Below, in pieces: positions 10,853 to 26,450 of a stretch of DNA of 64,000 nt; positions within the stretch are counted from its first letter, which is position 1, and the number at the start of each line of letters is the position of its first letter. A program made the position numbers and the translations under genes. The notes under the pieces were generated by a model. That model did not search any database. It saw only the letters and a list, made by a program, of their open reading frames with translations, and was not told the DNA's origin. Origin of the DNA: Chaunax sp. Z400 (lineage: Eukaryota > Chordata > Actinopteri > Lophiiformes > Chaunacidae). The DNA lies in the NCBI GenBank assembly GCA_037577475.1, contig CM075204.1, positions 620,001 to 684,000 of the forward strand, in the 5' to 3' direction.

Positions 10853-13800
10853 TTGATCATTCGCTCGCATCACCATCTGGATTTCTATGGATCACCTTCT
10901 CAGATTAGCGTTTCTTATTTCTATCGATTGCCTTCTCACATTAGCATCTGGATATCTATTGATCACCTGCTCAGATCAGCATTTCAAGTTCTATGGATCA
11001 CCTGCTCACATCAGCATCTGGATTTCTATGGATCGCCTGCTCACATCAGCATCTGGATTTCTATTGATCGTTCGCTCACATCAGCAGCTGGATTTCTATT
11101 GATCGTTCGCTCACATCAGCAGCTGGATTTCTGTGGGTCACCTGCTCACATTAGCATCTGGATTTCTATTGATTATTCACTCACATCAGCATTTTGATTT
11201 CTATTGATCGTTCATTCACATCAGCATTTGTATTTTTATGGATCACATGTCCAGATCAGCATTTCTATTTCTATTGATCGCCTGCTCGTATCAGCATTTG
11301 TATTTCTATCGATCGTTCGCTATCATCAGCATTTGTATTTCTATTGATCGTTCGTTCGCATCATCCTTTGTATTTCTATTGATCGTTCACTCACATCAGC
11401 ATCTGTATTTTTTATGGATCGCCTGCTAACATCAGCATTTTTATTTCTATAGATTGACTGTTTGCATCAGAAACATCAGGCCTTGATTTCTATTGATCAT
11501 TCGCCCACATCAACATCTGGATTTCTATGGACCACCTGCTCACATCTGTATTTGGATTCCTATTGATCACCTGCTCACAACAGCATCTACTTTTCTATTG
11601 ACCGTTCACTCACATCAGCATCTGTATTTTTTATGGATCACCTGCTAACATCAGCATTTTTATTTCTATAGATTGACTGTTTGCATCAGAAACATCAGGC
11701 CTTGATTTCTATTGATCCTTCGCTCACCTGAGCATCTGGATTTCTATGGATTGCCTGCTCAGATCAACATTTGCATTTCTATTAATCGCCTGCTCAGATC
11801 AGCGTTTGAATTTTTGTTGATCACCTAATCACATCAGCATCTGAATTTCTATTGATCGCCTGCACAGATCAGCATTTGTTTTTCTATTGATCGTTCACTC
11901 ACATCAGCATCTGTATTTTTTATGGATCGCCTGCTAACATCAGCATTTTTATTTCTACAGATTGACTGTTTGCATCAGAAACATCAGGCCTTGATTTCTA
12001 TTGATCATTCCCTCACATCAACATCTGGATTTCTATGGACCGCCTGCTCACATCACTATTTGGATTCCTATTGATCACCTGCTCACATCAGCATTTGTTT
12101 TTCTATTGATCACCTGCTCACAACAGCATCTAGTTTTCTATTGATCGTTCACTCACATCAGCATCTGTATTTTTTATGATCACCTGCTAACATCAGCATT
12201 TTTATTTCTATAGATTGACTGTTTGTATCAGAAACATCAGGCCTTGATTGCTATTGATCGTTTGCTCACCTGAGCATCCGGATTTCTATTGATCGCCTGC
12301 ACAGATCAGCATTTGTTTTTCTATTGATCGTTCACTCACATCAGCATCTGCATTTTTTATGATCACCTGCTAACATCAGCATTTTTATTTCTATAGATTG
12401 TCTGTTTGCATCGGAAACATCAGGCCTTGATTTCTATTGATCATTCCCTCACATCAACATCTGGATTTCTATGGACCGCCTGCTCACATCACTATTTGGA
12501 TTCCTATTGATCACCTGCTCACATCAGCATTTGTATTTCTATTGATCGTTCGCTCGCATCAGCATTTGTATTTCTATTGATCATTCACTCGCATCAGCAT
12601 CTGGATTTCTATGGATCACCTTCTCAGATTAGCGTTTCTTATTTCTATCGATCGCCTTCTCACATTAGCATCTGGATATCTATTGATCACCTGCTCAGAT
12701 CAGCATTTCAAGTTCTATGGATCACCTGCTCACATCAGCATCTGGATTTCTATTGATCGTTCGCTCACATCAGCAGCTGGATTTCTATTGATCGTTCGCT
12801 CACATCAGCAGCTGGATTTCTGTGGGTCACCTGCTCACATTAGCATCTGGATTTCTATTGATTATTCACTCACATCAGCATTTTGATTTCTATTGATCGT
12901 TCATTCACATCAGCATTTGTATTTTTATGGATCACATGTCCAGATCAGCATTTCTATTTCTATTGATCGCCTGCTCGTATCAGCATTTGTATTTCTATCG
13001 ATCGTTCGCTATCATCAGCATTTGTATTTCTATTGATCGTTCGTTCGCATCATCCTTTGTATTTCTATTGATCGTTCACTCACATCAGCATCTGTATTTT
13101 TTATGGATCGCCTGCTAACATCAGCATTTTTATTTCTATAGATTGACTGTTTGCATCAGAAACATCAGGCCTTGATTTCTATTGATCATTCGCCCACATC
13201 AACATCTGGATTTCTATGGACCACCTGCTCACATCTGTATTTGGATTCCTATTGATCACCTGCTCACAACAGCATCTACTTTTCTATTGACCGTTCACTC
13301 ACATCAGCATCTGTATTTTTTATGGATCACCTGCTAACATCAGCATTTTTATTTCTATAGATTGACTGTTTGCATCAGAAACATCAGGCCTTGATTTCTA
13401 TTGATCCTTCGCTCACCTGAGCATCTGGATTTCTATGGATTGCCTGCTCAGATCAACATTTGCATTTCTATTAATCGCCTGCTCAGATCAGCGTTTGAAT
13501 TTTTGTTGATCACCTAATCACATCAGCATCTGAATTTCTATTGATCGCCTGCACAGATCAGCATTTGTTTTTCTATTGATCGTTCACTCACATCAGCATC
13601 TGTATTTTTTATGGATCGCCTGCTAACATCAGCATTTTTATTTCTACAGATTGACTGTTTGCATCAGAAACATCAGGCCTTGATTTCTATTGATCATTCC
13701 CTCACATCAACATCTGGATTTCTATGGACCGCCTGCTCACATCACTATTTGGATTCCTATTGATCACCTGCTCACATCAGCATTTGTTTTTCTATTGATC

Positions 13801-16800
13801 ACCTGCTCACAACAGCATCTAGTTTTCTATTGATCGTTCACTCACATCAGCATCTGTATTTTTTATGATCACCTGCTAACATCAGCATTTTTATTTCTAT
13901 AGATTGACTGTTTGTATCAGAAACATCAGGCCTTGATTGCTATTGATCGTTTGCTCACCTGAGCATCCGGATTTCTATTGATCGCCTGCACAGATCAGCA
14001 TTTGTTTTTCTATTGATCGTTCACTCACATCAGCATCTGCATTTTTTATGATCACCTGCTAACATCAGCATTTTTATTTCTATAGATTGTCTGTTTGCAT
14101 CGGAAACATCAGGCCTTGATTTCTATTGATCATTCCCTCACATCAACATCTGGATTTCTATGGACCGCCTGCTCACATCACTATTTGGATTCCTATTGAT
14201 CACCTGCTCACATCAGCATTTGTATTTCTATTGATCGTTCGCTCGCATCAGCATTTGTATTTCTATTGATCATTCACTCGCATCAGCATCTGGATTTCTA
14301 TGGATCACCTTCTCAGATTAGCGTTTCTTATTTCTATCGATCGCCTTCTCACATTAGCATCTGGATATCTATTGATCACCTGCTCAGATCAGCATTTCAA
14401 GTTCTATGGATCACCTGCTCACATCAGCATCTGGATTTCTATGGATCGCCTGCTCACATCAGCATCTGGATTTCTATTGATCGTTCACTCACATCAGCAG
14501 CTGGATTTCTGTGGGTCACCTGCTCACATTAGCATCTGGATTTCTATTGATCATTCACTCACATCAGCATTTTGATTTCTATTGATCGTTCATTCACATC
14601 AGCATTTGTATTTTTATGGATCACATGTCCAGATCAGCATTTCTATTTCTATTGATCGCCTGCTCGTATCAGCATTTGTATTTCTATCGATCGTTCGCTA
14701 TCATCAGCATTTGTATTTCTATTGATCGTTCGTTCGCATCATCCTTTGTATTTCTATTGATCGTTCACTCACATCAGCATCTGTATTTTTTATGGATCGC
14801 CTGCTAACATCAGCATTTTTATTTCTATAGATTGACTGTTTGCATCAGAAACATCAGGCCTTGATTTCTATTGATCATTCGCCCACATCAACATCTGGAT
14901 TTCTATGGACCACCTGCTCACATCTGTATTTGGATTCCTATTGATCACCTGCTCACAACAGCATCTACTTTTCTATTGACCGTTCACTCACATCAGCATC
15001 TGTATTTTTTATGGATCACCTGCTAACATCAGCATTTTTATTTCTATAGATTGACTGTTTGCATCAGAAACATCAGGCCTTGATTTCTATTGATCCTTCG
15101 CTCACCTGAGCATCTGGATTTCTATGGATTGCCTGCTCAGATCAACATTTGTTTTTCTATTGATCACCTGCTCACAACAGCATCTAGTTTTCTATTGATC
15201 GTTCACTCACATCAGCATCTGTATTTTTTATGATCACCTGCTAACATCAGCATTTTTATTTCTATAGATTGACTGTTTGCATCAGAAACATCAGGCCTTG
15301 ATTGCTATTGATCGTTTGCTCACCTGAGCATCCGGATTTCTATTGATCGCCTGCACAGATCAGCATTTGTTTTTCTATTGATCGTTCACTCACATCAGCA
15401 TCTGCATTTTTTATGATCACCTGCTAACATCAGCATTTTTATTTCTATAGATTGTCTGTTTGCATCGGAAACATCAGGCCTTGATTTCTATTGATCATTC
15501 CCTCACATCAACATCTGGATTTCTATGGACGCCTGCTCACATCACTATTTGGATTCCTATTGATCACCTGCTCACATCAGCATTTGTATTATTATTGATC
15601 GTTCGCTCGCATCAGCATTTGTATTTCTATTGATCATTCACTCGCATCAGCATCTGGATTTCTATGGATCACCTTCTCAGATTAGCGTTTCTTATTTCTA
15701 TCGATCGCCTTCTCACATTAGCATCTGGATATCTATTGATCACCTGCTCAGATCAGCATTTCAAGTTCTATGGATCACCTGCTCACATCAGCATCTGGAT
15801 TTCTATGGATCGCCTGCTCACATCAGCATCTGGATTTCTATTGATCGTTCGCTCACATCAGCAGCTGGATTTCTGTGGGTCACCTGCTCACATTAGCATC
15901 TGGATTTCTATTGATCATTCACTCACATCAGCATTTTGATTTCTATTGATCGTTCATTCACATCAGCATTTGTGTTTTTATGGATCACATGTCCAGATCA
16001 GCATTTCTATTTCTATTGATCGCCTGCTCGTATCAGCATTTGTATTTCTATCGATCGTTCGCTATCATCAGCATTTGTATTTCTATTGATCGTTCGTTCG
16101 CATCATCCTTTGTATTTCTATTGATCGTTCACTCACATCAGCATCTGTATTTTTTATGGATCGCCTCCTAACATCAGCATTTTTATTTCTATAGATTGAC
16201 TGTTTGCATCAGAAACATCAGGCCTTGATTTCTATTGATCATTCGCCCACATCAACATCTGGATTTCTATGGACCACCTGCTCACATCTGTATTTGGATT
16301 CCTATTGATCACCTGCTCACAACAGCATCTACTTTTCTATTGACCGTTCACTCACATCAGCATCTGTATTTTTTATGGATCACCTGCTAACATCAGCATT
16401 TTTATTTCTATAGATTGACTGTTTGCATCAGAAACATCAGGCCTTGATTTCTATTGATCCTTCGCTCACCTGAGCATCTGGATTTCTATGGATTGCCTGC
16501 TCAGATCAACATTTGTTTTTCTATTGATTACCTGCTCACAACAGCATCTAGTTTTCTATTGATCGTTCACTCACATCAGCATCTGTATTTTTTATGATCA
16601 CCTGCTAACATCAGCATTTTTATTTCTATAGATTGACTGTTTGCATCAGAAACATCAGGCCTTGATTGCTATTGATCGTTTGCTCACCTGAGCATCCGGA
16701 TTTCTATTGATCGCCTGAACAGATCAGCATTTGTTTTTCTATTGATCGTTCACTCACATCAGCATCTGCATTTTTTATGATCACCTGCTAACATCAGCAT

Positions 16801-18460
16801 TTTTATTTCTATAGATTGTCTGTTTGCATCGGAAACATCAGGCCTTGATTTCTATTGATCATTCCCTCACATCAACATCTGGATTTCTATGGACCGCCTG
16901 CTCACATCACTATTTGGATTCCTATTGATCACCTGCTCACATCAGCATTTGTATTTCTATTGATCGTTCGCTCGCATCAGCATTTGTATTTCTATTGATC
17001 ATTCGCTCGCATCAGCATCTGGATTTCTATGGATCACCTTCTCAGATTAGCGTTTCTTATTTCTATCGATCGCCTTCTCACATTAGCATCTGGATATCTA
17101 TTGATCACCTGCTCAGATCAGCATTTCAAGTTCTATGGATCACCTGCTCACATCAGCATCTGGATTTCTATGGATCGCCTGCTCACATCAGCATCTGGAT
17201 TTCTATTGATCGTTCGCTCACATCAGCAGCTGGATTTCTGTGGGTCACCTGCTCACATTAGCATCTGGATTTCTATTGATCATTTACTCACATCAGCATT
17301 TTGATTTCTATTGATCGTTCATTCACATCAGCATTTGTATTTCTATTGATTGTTCGCTCGTATCAGCATTTGGATTTCAATGGATCTTCTGCTCACCTCA
17401 GCATCTAGATTTCTATTGATCGTTTGCTCGCATCAGCATCTGGATTTCTATGAATCACCTGCTCGGATCAGCATCTGGAATTTTATAGATCGCCTGCTCA
17501 GATCAGCGTTTTTTATTTCAATCGATTGCCTGATCACAACAGCATCTGGATATCTATTGATCGTTCACTCACATCAGCATTTGTCTTTCTATCGATCGTT
17601 CGCTCACTCAGCATTTGTATTTCTATTGATTGTTCGCTCGCATCAGCATCTGGATTTCTATGGATCACCTGCTCACATTAACATCTGGATTTCTATGGAT
17701 CACATGTTCACATCAACATTTGTATTTCAATGGATCTTCTGCTCACCTCAGCATCTAGATTTCTATTGATCGTTTGCTCGCATCAGCATCTGGATTTCTA
17801 TGGACCACCTGCTCACATCTGTATTTGGATTCCTATTGATCACCTGCTCACAACAGCATCTACTTTTCTATTGATCGTTCACTCACATCAGCATCTGTAT
17901 TTTTTATGGATCACCTGCTAACATCAGCATTTTTATTTCTATAGATTGACTGTTTGCATCAGAAACATCAGGGCTTGATTGCTATTGATCGTTTGCTCAC
18001 CTGAGCATCTGGATTTCTATTGATCGCCTGCACAGATCAGCATTTATTTTTCTATTGATCGTTCACTCACATCAACATCTGGATTTCTATGGACCGCCTG
18101 CTCACATCACTATTTGGATTCCTATTGATCACCTGCTCACATCAGCATTTGTATTTCTATTGATCATTCGCTCGCATCAGCATTTGTATTTCTATTGATC
18201 GTTCGCTCGCATCAGCATCTGGATTTGTATGGATCACCTTCTCAGATCAGCTTTTCTTATTTCTATCGATCGCCTTCTCACATTAGCATCTGGATATCTA
18301 TTGATCACCTGCTCAGATCAGCATTTCAAGTTCTATGGATCACCTGCTCACATCAGCATCTGGATTTCTATGGATCGTCTGCTCACATCAGCATCTGGAT
18401 TTCTATTGATCGTTTGCTCACATCAGCAGCTGGATTTCTGTGGGTCACCTGCTCACATTA
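10853..18460. repeat. Higher-order repeat, 1.2-1.7 kb units
   Basis: A marker segment (a unit with ATCATTC.CTCGCATCA followed by CACCTTCTCAGATTAGCG) recurs at 10853, 12577, 14266, 15630, 16995 and 18195. The spacings are 1724, 1689, 1364, 1365 and 1200 bp. The 1364-bp form equals the 1689-bp form with about 325 bp removed, corresponding to about 11775-12100 in the first unit. Neighbouring units are nearly identical, which points to recent unequal exchange. Confidence 0.85.
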
Positions 18461-20519
18461 GCATCTGGAATTCTATTGATCATTCACTCACATCAGCCTT
18501 TTGATTTCTATTGATCGTTCATTCACATCAACATTTGTATTTTTATGGATCACATGTCCAGATCAGCATTTCTATTTCTATTGATCGCCTGCTCGTATCA
18601 GCATTTGTATTTCTACGGATCATCTGCTCACATCAGCATCTAGATTTCTATTGATCGTTTGCTCGCATCAGCATCTGGATTTCTATGGATCGCCTGCTCA
18701 CATCAGCATTAGGATTTCTATTGATCACCTGCTCACATAAGCATCTGGATTTCTATGGATCACCTGTTCACATCTTCATTTGGATTTCTATGGATCTCCT
18801 GCTCACATTAGCATTTGGATTTCTGTGAATCACCTGCTCGGATCAGCATCCGGAATTTTATAGATCGCCTGCTCAGATCAGCGTTTTTTATTTCAATCGA
18901 TTGCCTAATCACAACAGCATTTTTTTTTTAATATGGATCGCCTGCTCACATCAGCATCTGGATATCTATTGATCCTTCGCTAACATCAGCATCTAGATTT
19001 CTATTGATCGTTTGCTCGCATCAGCATCTGGATTTCTATGGATCGCCTGCTCACATCAGCATTTGTCTTTCTATTGATCGTTCGCTCACATCAGCAGCTG
19101 GATTTCTGTGGGTCACCTGCTCACATTAGCATCTGGATTTCTATTGATCATTCACTCACATTAGCATTTTGATTTCTATTGATTGTTCGCTCATATCAGC
19201 ATTTGTATTTTTATGGATCACATGTCAAGATCAGCATTTGTATTTCTATTGATCGCCTCCTCGTATCAGCATTTGGATTTCTATGGATCACCTGCTCACA
19301 TAAGCATCTGGATATCTATTGATTGTTCGCTCACATCTTCATTTGGATTTCTATGGATCTCCTGCTCACATTAGCATTTGGATTTCTGTGAATCACCTGC
19401 TCGGATCAGCATCCAGAATTCTATAGATCGCCTGCTCAGATCAGCGTTTTTTATTTCAATCGATTGCCTAATCACAACAGCGTTTCTTTTTTTATATGGA
19501 TCGCCTGCTCACATCAGCATCTGGATATCTATTGATCGTTCGCTCACATCAGCATTTGTATTTCTATTGATTGTTCGCTCGTATCAGCATTTGTATTTCA
19601 ATGGATCTTCTGCTCACCTCAGCATCTAGATTTCTATTGATCGTTTGCTCGCATCAGCATCTGGATTTCTATGAATCACCTGCTCGGATCAGCATCTGGA
19701 ATTTTATAGATCGCCTGCTCAGATCAGCGTTTTTTATTTCAATCGATTGCCTGATCACAACAGCATCTGGATATCTATTGATCGTTCACTCACATCAGCA
19801 TTTGTCTTTCTATCAATCGTTCGCTCACTCAGCATTTGTATTTCTATTGATCGTTCGCTCACATCAGCATTTGTATTTCTTTTGATCACCTTCTCAGATC
19901 AGCGTTTCTTATGTCTAACGATCGCCTTCTCACATTAGCATCTGGATATCTATTGATCACCTGCTCAGATCAGCATTTCAAGTTCTATGGATCACCTGCT
20001 CACATCAGCATCTGGATTTCTATGGATCGCCTGCTCACATCAGCATCTGGATTTCTATTGATTGTTTGCTCGCATCAGCATCTGGATTTCTATGGATCAC
20101 CTGCTCACATTAGCATTAGGATTTCTATTGATCACCTGCTCACATAAGCATCTAGATATCTATTGATCGTTCGTTCACATCAGCATTTGTATTTCTATTG
20201 ATCGTTCACTCACCCAGCATTTGGATTTCTATGGATCACATTTCCAGATCAGCATTTGTATTTCTATTGATCGCCTGCTCAGATCAGCATTTTTATTTCT
20301 ATGGATCTTCTGCTCAACTCAGCATTTGTATTTCTATTGATTGTTCGCTCGTATCAGCATCTGGATTTCTATTGATCGTTTGCTCGCATCAGCATCTGGA
20401 TTTCTATTGATCGTTTGCTCGCATCAGCATCTGGATTTCTATTGATCACCTGCTCACATTAGCATTAGGATTTCTATTGATCACCTGCTCACATAAGCAT
20501 CTGGATATCTATTGATCGT

Positions 20520-23500
20520 TCGCTCACATCTTCATTTGGATATCTATTGATCACGTGCTCAGATCAGCATTTCAAGTTCTATGGATCACCTGCTCACATC
20601 AGCATTTGTCTTTCTATTGATCGTTCGCTCACATTAGCATCTGGATTTCTATTGATCATTCACTCACATCAGCATTTGTATTTCTATTGATCGCCTGCTC
20701 GTATCAGCATTTGTATTTCTACGGATCATCTGCTCACATCAGCATCTAGATTTCTATTGATCGTTCACTCACATCAGCCTTTTGATTTCTATTGATCGTT
20801 CACTCACATCAGCATTTGTATTTTTATGGATCACATGTCCAGATCAGCATTTGTATTTCTATTGATCGTTTGCTCGCATCAGCATCTGGATTTCTATGGA
20901 TCGTTTGCTCGCATCAGCATCTGGATTTCTATGGATCACCTGCTCACATTAGCATTAGGATTTCTATTGATCACCTGCTCATATAAGCATCTGGATATCT
21001 ATTGATCGTTCGCTCACATCTTCATTTGGATTTCTGTGAATTACCTGCTCGGATCAGCATCCGGAATTCTATAGATCCCCTGCTCAGATCAGCGTTTTTT
21101 ATTTGAATCGATTGCCTAATCACAACAGCGTTTTGTTTTTTTTGTATGGATCGCCTGCTCACATCAGCATCTTGATATCTATTGATCGTTCGCTCACTCA
21201 GCATTTGTATTTCTATTGATCGCCTGCTCACATCAGCATCTGGATATCTATTGATCGTTCGCTCACTCAGCATTTGTATTTCTATTGATCGCCAGCTCAG
21301 ATCAGCATTTTTATTTCTATGGATTTTCTGCTCAACTCAGCATTTGTATTTCTATTGATTGTTCGCTCACATTAACATCTGGATTTCTATGAATCACATG
21401 TTCACATCAACATTTGTATTTCAATGGATCTTCTGCTCACCTCAGCATCTAGATTTCTATTGGTCGTTTGCTCGCATCAGTATCTGGATTTCTATTGATC
21501 ACCTGCTCACATTAGCATTTGTATTTCTACGGATCATCTGCTCACATAAGCATCTAGATTTCTATTGATCGTTTGCTCGCATCAGTATCTGGATTTCTAT
21601 TGATCACCTGTTCACATCAGCATTTGTATTTCTATGGATCACCTTCTCAGATCAGCGTTTCTTATTTCTATCGATCGCCTTCTCACATTAGCATCTGGAT
21701 ATCTATTGATCACCTGCTCAGATCAGCATTTCAAGTTCTATGGATCACCTGCTCACATCAGTATCTGGATTTCTATTGATCGTTCGCTCACATTAGCAGC
21801 TGGATTTCTGTGGGTCACCTGCTCACATTAGCAGCTGGATTTCTATTGATCATTCGCCTACATCAGCATCTGGATTTCTATGGACCACCTGCTCACATCT
21901 GTATTTGGATTCCTATTGATCACCTGCTCACAACAGCATCTAGTTTTCTATTGATCGTTCACTCACATCAGCATCTGTATTTTTTATTATCACCTGCTAA
22001 CATCAGCATTTTTATTTCTATAGATTGTCTATTTTATCGGAAACATCAGGCTTTGATTTCTATTGATCATTCCCTCACATCAACGTCTGGATTTCTATGG
22101 ACCGCCTGCTCACATCACTATTTGGATTCCTATTGATCACCTGCTCACATCAGCATTTGTATTTCTATTGATCGTTCGCTCGCATCAGCATTTGTATTTC
22201 TATTGATCGTTCGCTCGCATCAGCATTTGTATTTCTATTGATTGTTCGCTCGCATCAGAATTTGTATTTCTATCGATCGTTCGCTATCATCAGCATTTGT
22301 ATTTCTATTGTTCGTTCGTTCGCATCATCCTTTGTATTTCTATTGATCGTTCACTCACATCAGCATCTGTATTTTTTATGGATCGCCTGCTAACATCAGC
22401 ATTTTTATTTCTATAGATTGACTGTTTGCATCAGAAACATCAGGCCTTGATTTCTATTGATCATTCCCTCACATCAACATCTGGATTTCTATGGACCGCC
22501 TGCTCACATCACTATTTGGATTCCTATTGATCACCTGCTCTCATCAGCATTTGTTTTTCTATGGATCACCATCAGCGTTTCTTATTTCTAACGATCACCT
22601 TCTCACATTAGCATCTGGATATCTATTGATCACCTGCTCACATAAGCATCTGGATATGTATTGATCGTTCGCTCACATCTTCATTTGGATTTCTATGGAT
22701 CTCCTGCTCACATTAGCATTTGTATTTCTGTGAATCACCTGCTCGGATCAGCATCTGGAATTTTATAGATCGCCTGCTCAGATCAGCGTCTTTTATTTCA
22801 ATCGATTGCCTAATCACAACAGCGTTTTTTTTTTGTATGGATCGCCTGCTCACATCAGCATCTGGATATCTATTGATCGTTCGCTCACATCTTCATTTGG
22901 ATTTCTATGGATCTGCTGCTCACGTTAGCATTTGGATATCTATTGATCGTTCGCTCACATCTTCATTTGGATTTCTATGGATCTCCTGCTCACATTAGCA
23001 TTTGGATATCTATTGATCGTTCGCTCACTCAGCATTTGGATTTCTATGGATCACATTTTCAGATCAGCATTTGTATTTCTATTGATCGCCTGCTCAGATC
23101 AGCATTTTTATTTCTATGGATCTTCTGCTCAACTCAGAATTTGTATTTCTATTGATTGTTCGCTCGTATCAGCATCTGGATTTCTATGGATCACCTGCTC
23201 ACATTAACATCTGGATTTTTATGGATCACATGTTCACATCAACATTTGTATTTCAATGGATCTTCTGCTCACCTCAGCATCTAGATTTCTATTGATCGTT
23301 TACTCGCATCAGCATCTGGATTTCTATGGATCACCTGCTCACTTTAGCATTAGGATTTCTATTGATCACCTGCTCACATAAGCATCTGGATATGTATTGA
23401 TCGTTTGCTCACATCTTCATTTGGATTTCTATGGATCTCCTGTTCACATTAGCATTTGTATTTCTATGGATCACCTTCTCAGATCAGCGTTTCTTATATC

Positions 23501-26450
23501 TATCGATCGCCTTCTCACATTAGCATCTGGATATCTATTGATCACCTGCTCAGATCAGCATTTCAAGTTCTATGGATCACCTGCTCACATCAGCATCTGG
23601 ATTTCAATGGATCGCCTGCTCACATCAGCATCTGGATTTCTATTGATCGTTCGCTCACATCAGCATTTTGATTTCTATTGATCGTTCACTCACATCAGCA
23701 TTTGTATTTTTATGGATCACATGTCCAGATCAGCATTTGTATTTCTATTGATCGCCTGCTCGTATCAGCATTTGTATTTCTACGGATCATCTGCTCACAT
23801 CAGCATCTAGATTTCTATTGATTGTTTGCTCGCATCAGTATCTGGAGATCTATTGATCACCTGCTCACATTAGCATTTGTATTTCTACGGATCATCTGCT
23901 CGCATCAGCATCTGGATTTCTACGGATCACCTGCTCACATCAGCATCTAGATTTCTATTGATCGTTTGTTCGCATCAGTATCTGGATTTCTATGGATCAC
24001 CTGCTGACATTAACATCTGGATTTTTATGGATCACATTTTCACATCAGCATTTGGATTTCTATGGATCACATTTTCAGATCAGCATTTGTATTTCTATTG
24101 ATCGCCTGCTCAGATCAGCATTTTTATTTCTATGGATCTTCTGCTCAACTCAGCATCTAGATTTCTATTGATCGTTTGCTCGCATCAGCATCTGGATTTC
24201 TATGGATCACCTGCTCACATTAGCATCTGGATATGTATTGATCGTTCGCTCACATCCTCATTTGTATTTTAATGGATCGCCCTCTCACATTAGCATCTGG
24301 ATTTCTATTGATCATTCAGTCACATCAGCATTTTGATTTCTATTGATCGCTCACTCACGTCAGCATTTGTATTTTTATGGATCACATGTCCAGATCAGCA
24401 TTTGTATTTCTACGGATCATCTGCTCACATCAGCATCTAGATTTCTATTGATCGTTTGCTCGCATCAGCATCTGGATTTCTATTGATCGTTCACTCACAT
24501 CAGCATTTCTCTTTCTATCGATCGCTCACTCACGTCAGCATTTGTATTTCTATTGATCGCCTGCTCGTATCAGCATTTGTATTTCTACGGATCATCTGCT
24601 CACATCAGCATCTAGATTTCTACGGATCATCTGCTCGCATCAGCATCTGGATTTCTATGGATCACCTGCTCACATCAGCATTAGGATTTCTATTGATCAC
24701 CTGCTCACATAAGCATCTGGATATCTATGGATCGTTCTCTCACATCTTCATTTGGATTTCTATGGATCTCCTGCTCACATTAGCATTTGGATTTCTATGA
24801 ATCACCTGCTCGGATCAGCATCCGGAATTTTATAGATCGCCTGCTCAGATCAGCGTTTTTTATTTCAATCGATTGCCTAATCACAACAGCGTTTTTTTTT
24901 TTATATGGATCGCCTGCTCACATCAGCATCTGGATATCTATTGATCGTTCGCTCACATCTTCATTTGGATTTCTATGGATCTCCTGCTCACATTAGCATT
25001 TGGATATCTATTGATCGTTCGCTCACTCAGCATTTGGATTTCTATGGATCACATTTTCAGATCAGCATTTGTATTTCTATTGATCGCCTGCTCAGATCAG
25101 CATTTTTATTTCTATGGATCTTCTGCTCAACTCAGCATTTGTATTTCTATTGATTGTTCGCTCGTATCAGCATCTGGATTTCTATGGATCACCTGCTCAC
25201 ATTAACATCTGGATTTTTATGGATCACATGTTCACATCAACATTTGTATTTCAATGGATCTTCTGCTCACATCAGCATCTAGATTTCTATTGATCGTTTG
25301 CTCGCATCAGCATCTGGATTTCTATGGATCACCTGCTCACTTTATCATTAGGATTTCTATTGATCACCTGCTCACATAAGCATCTGGATATGTATTGATC
25401 GTTCGCTCACATCTTCATTTGTATTTCTATGGATCACCTTCTCAGATCAGCGTTTCTTATTTCTATCAATCGCCTTCTCACATTAGCATGTGGATATCTA
25501 TTGATCACCTGCTCAAATCAGCATTTCAAGTTCTATGGATCACCTGCTCACATCAGCATCTGGATTTCTATGGATCGCCTGCTCACATCAGCGTCTGCAT
25601 TTCTATTGATCGTTCGCTCACATCAGCAGCTGGATTTCTGTGAGTCACCTGCTCACATTAGCATCTGGATTTCTATTGATCATTCACTCACATCAGCATT
25701 TTGATTTCTATTGATCGTTCACTCACATCAGTATTTGTATTTTTATGGATCACATGTCCAGATCAACATTTGTATTTCTATTGATCGCCTGCTCGTATCA
25801 GCATTTGTATTTCTACGGATCATCTGCTCACATCAGCATCTAGATTTCTATTGATCGTTTGCTCGCATCAGCATCTGGATTTCTATGGATCACCTGCTCA
25901 CATCAGCATTAGGATTTCTATTGATCACCTGCTCACATAAGCATCTGGATTTCTATTGATCATTCACTCACATCAGCATTTTGATTTCTATTGATCGTTC
26001 ACTCACATCAGTATTTGTATTTTTATGGATCACATGTCCAGATCAGCATTTGTATTTCTATTGATCGCCTGCTCGTATCAGCATTTGTATTTCTACGGAT
26101 CATCTGCTCACATCAGCATCTAGATTTCTATTGATCGTTTGCTCGCATCAGCATCTGGATTTCTATGGATCACCTGCTCACATCAGCATTAGGATTTCTA
26201 TTGATCACCTGCTCACATAAGCATCTGGATTTCTATTGATCATTCACTCACATCAGCATTTTGATTTCTATTGATCGTTCACTCACATCAGTATTTGTAT
26301 TTTTATGGATCACATGTCCAGATCAGCATTTGTATTTCTATTGATCGCCTGCTCGTATCAGCATTTGTATTTCTACGGATCATCTGCTCACATCAGCATC
26401 TGGATATCTATTGATCGTTCGCTCACATCAGCATCTAGATTTCTATTGAT
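20520..26450. repeat. 6.6-kb higher-order repeat, copy 1
   Basis: Matches 27125-32590 in the same orientation. The offset is 6605 bp up to about 22900, then 6677, 6607 and 6117 bp, and 6643 bp near the end, so several blocks of 35-bp units have been gained or lost. The edges are approximate. Confidence 0.75.
25697..26390. repeat. 280-bp (8 x 35) higher-order repeat
   Basis: The unit marker CATTTTGATTTCTATTGATC followed by GTTCACTC occurs at 25697, 25977 and 26257, exactly 280 bp apart, with near-identical intervening sequence. The same octamer pair occurs at 32340 and 32620. Confidence 0.85.

Noticed and set aside
17350..17769. 139-codon plus-strand gene
   Set aside because: It is the 35-residue cycle of the minisatellite and ends at the expected TATTGA unit.
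21022..21273. 83-codon minus-strand frame with an RTINRY repeat
   Set aside because: It arises from units with a two-base deletion (33 bp, a multiple of 3) on the antisense strand; it is a repeat artefact copied at 27627.
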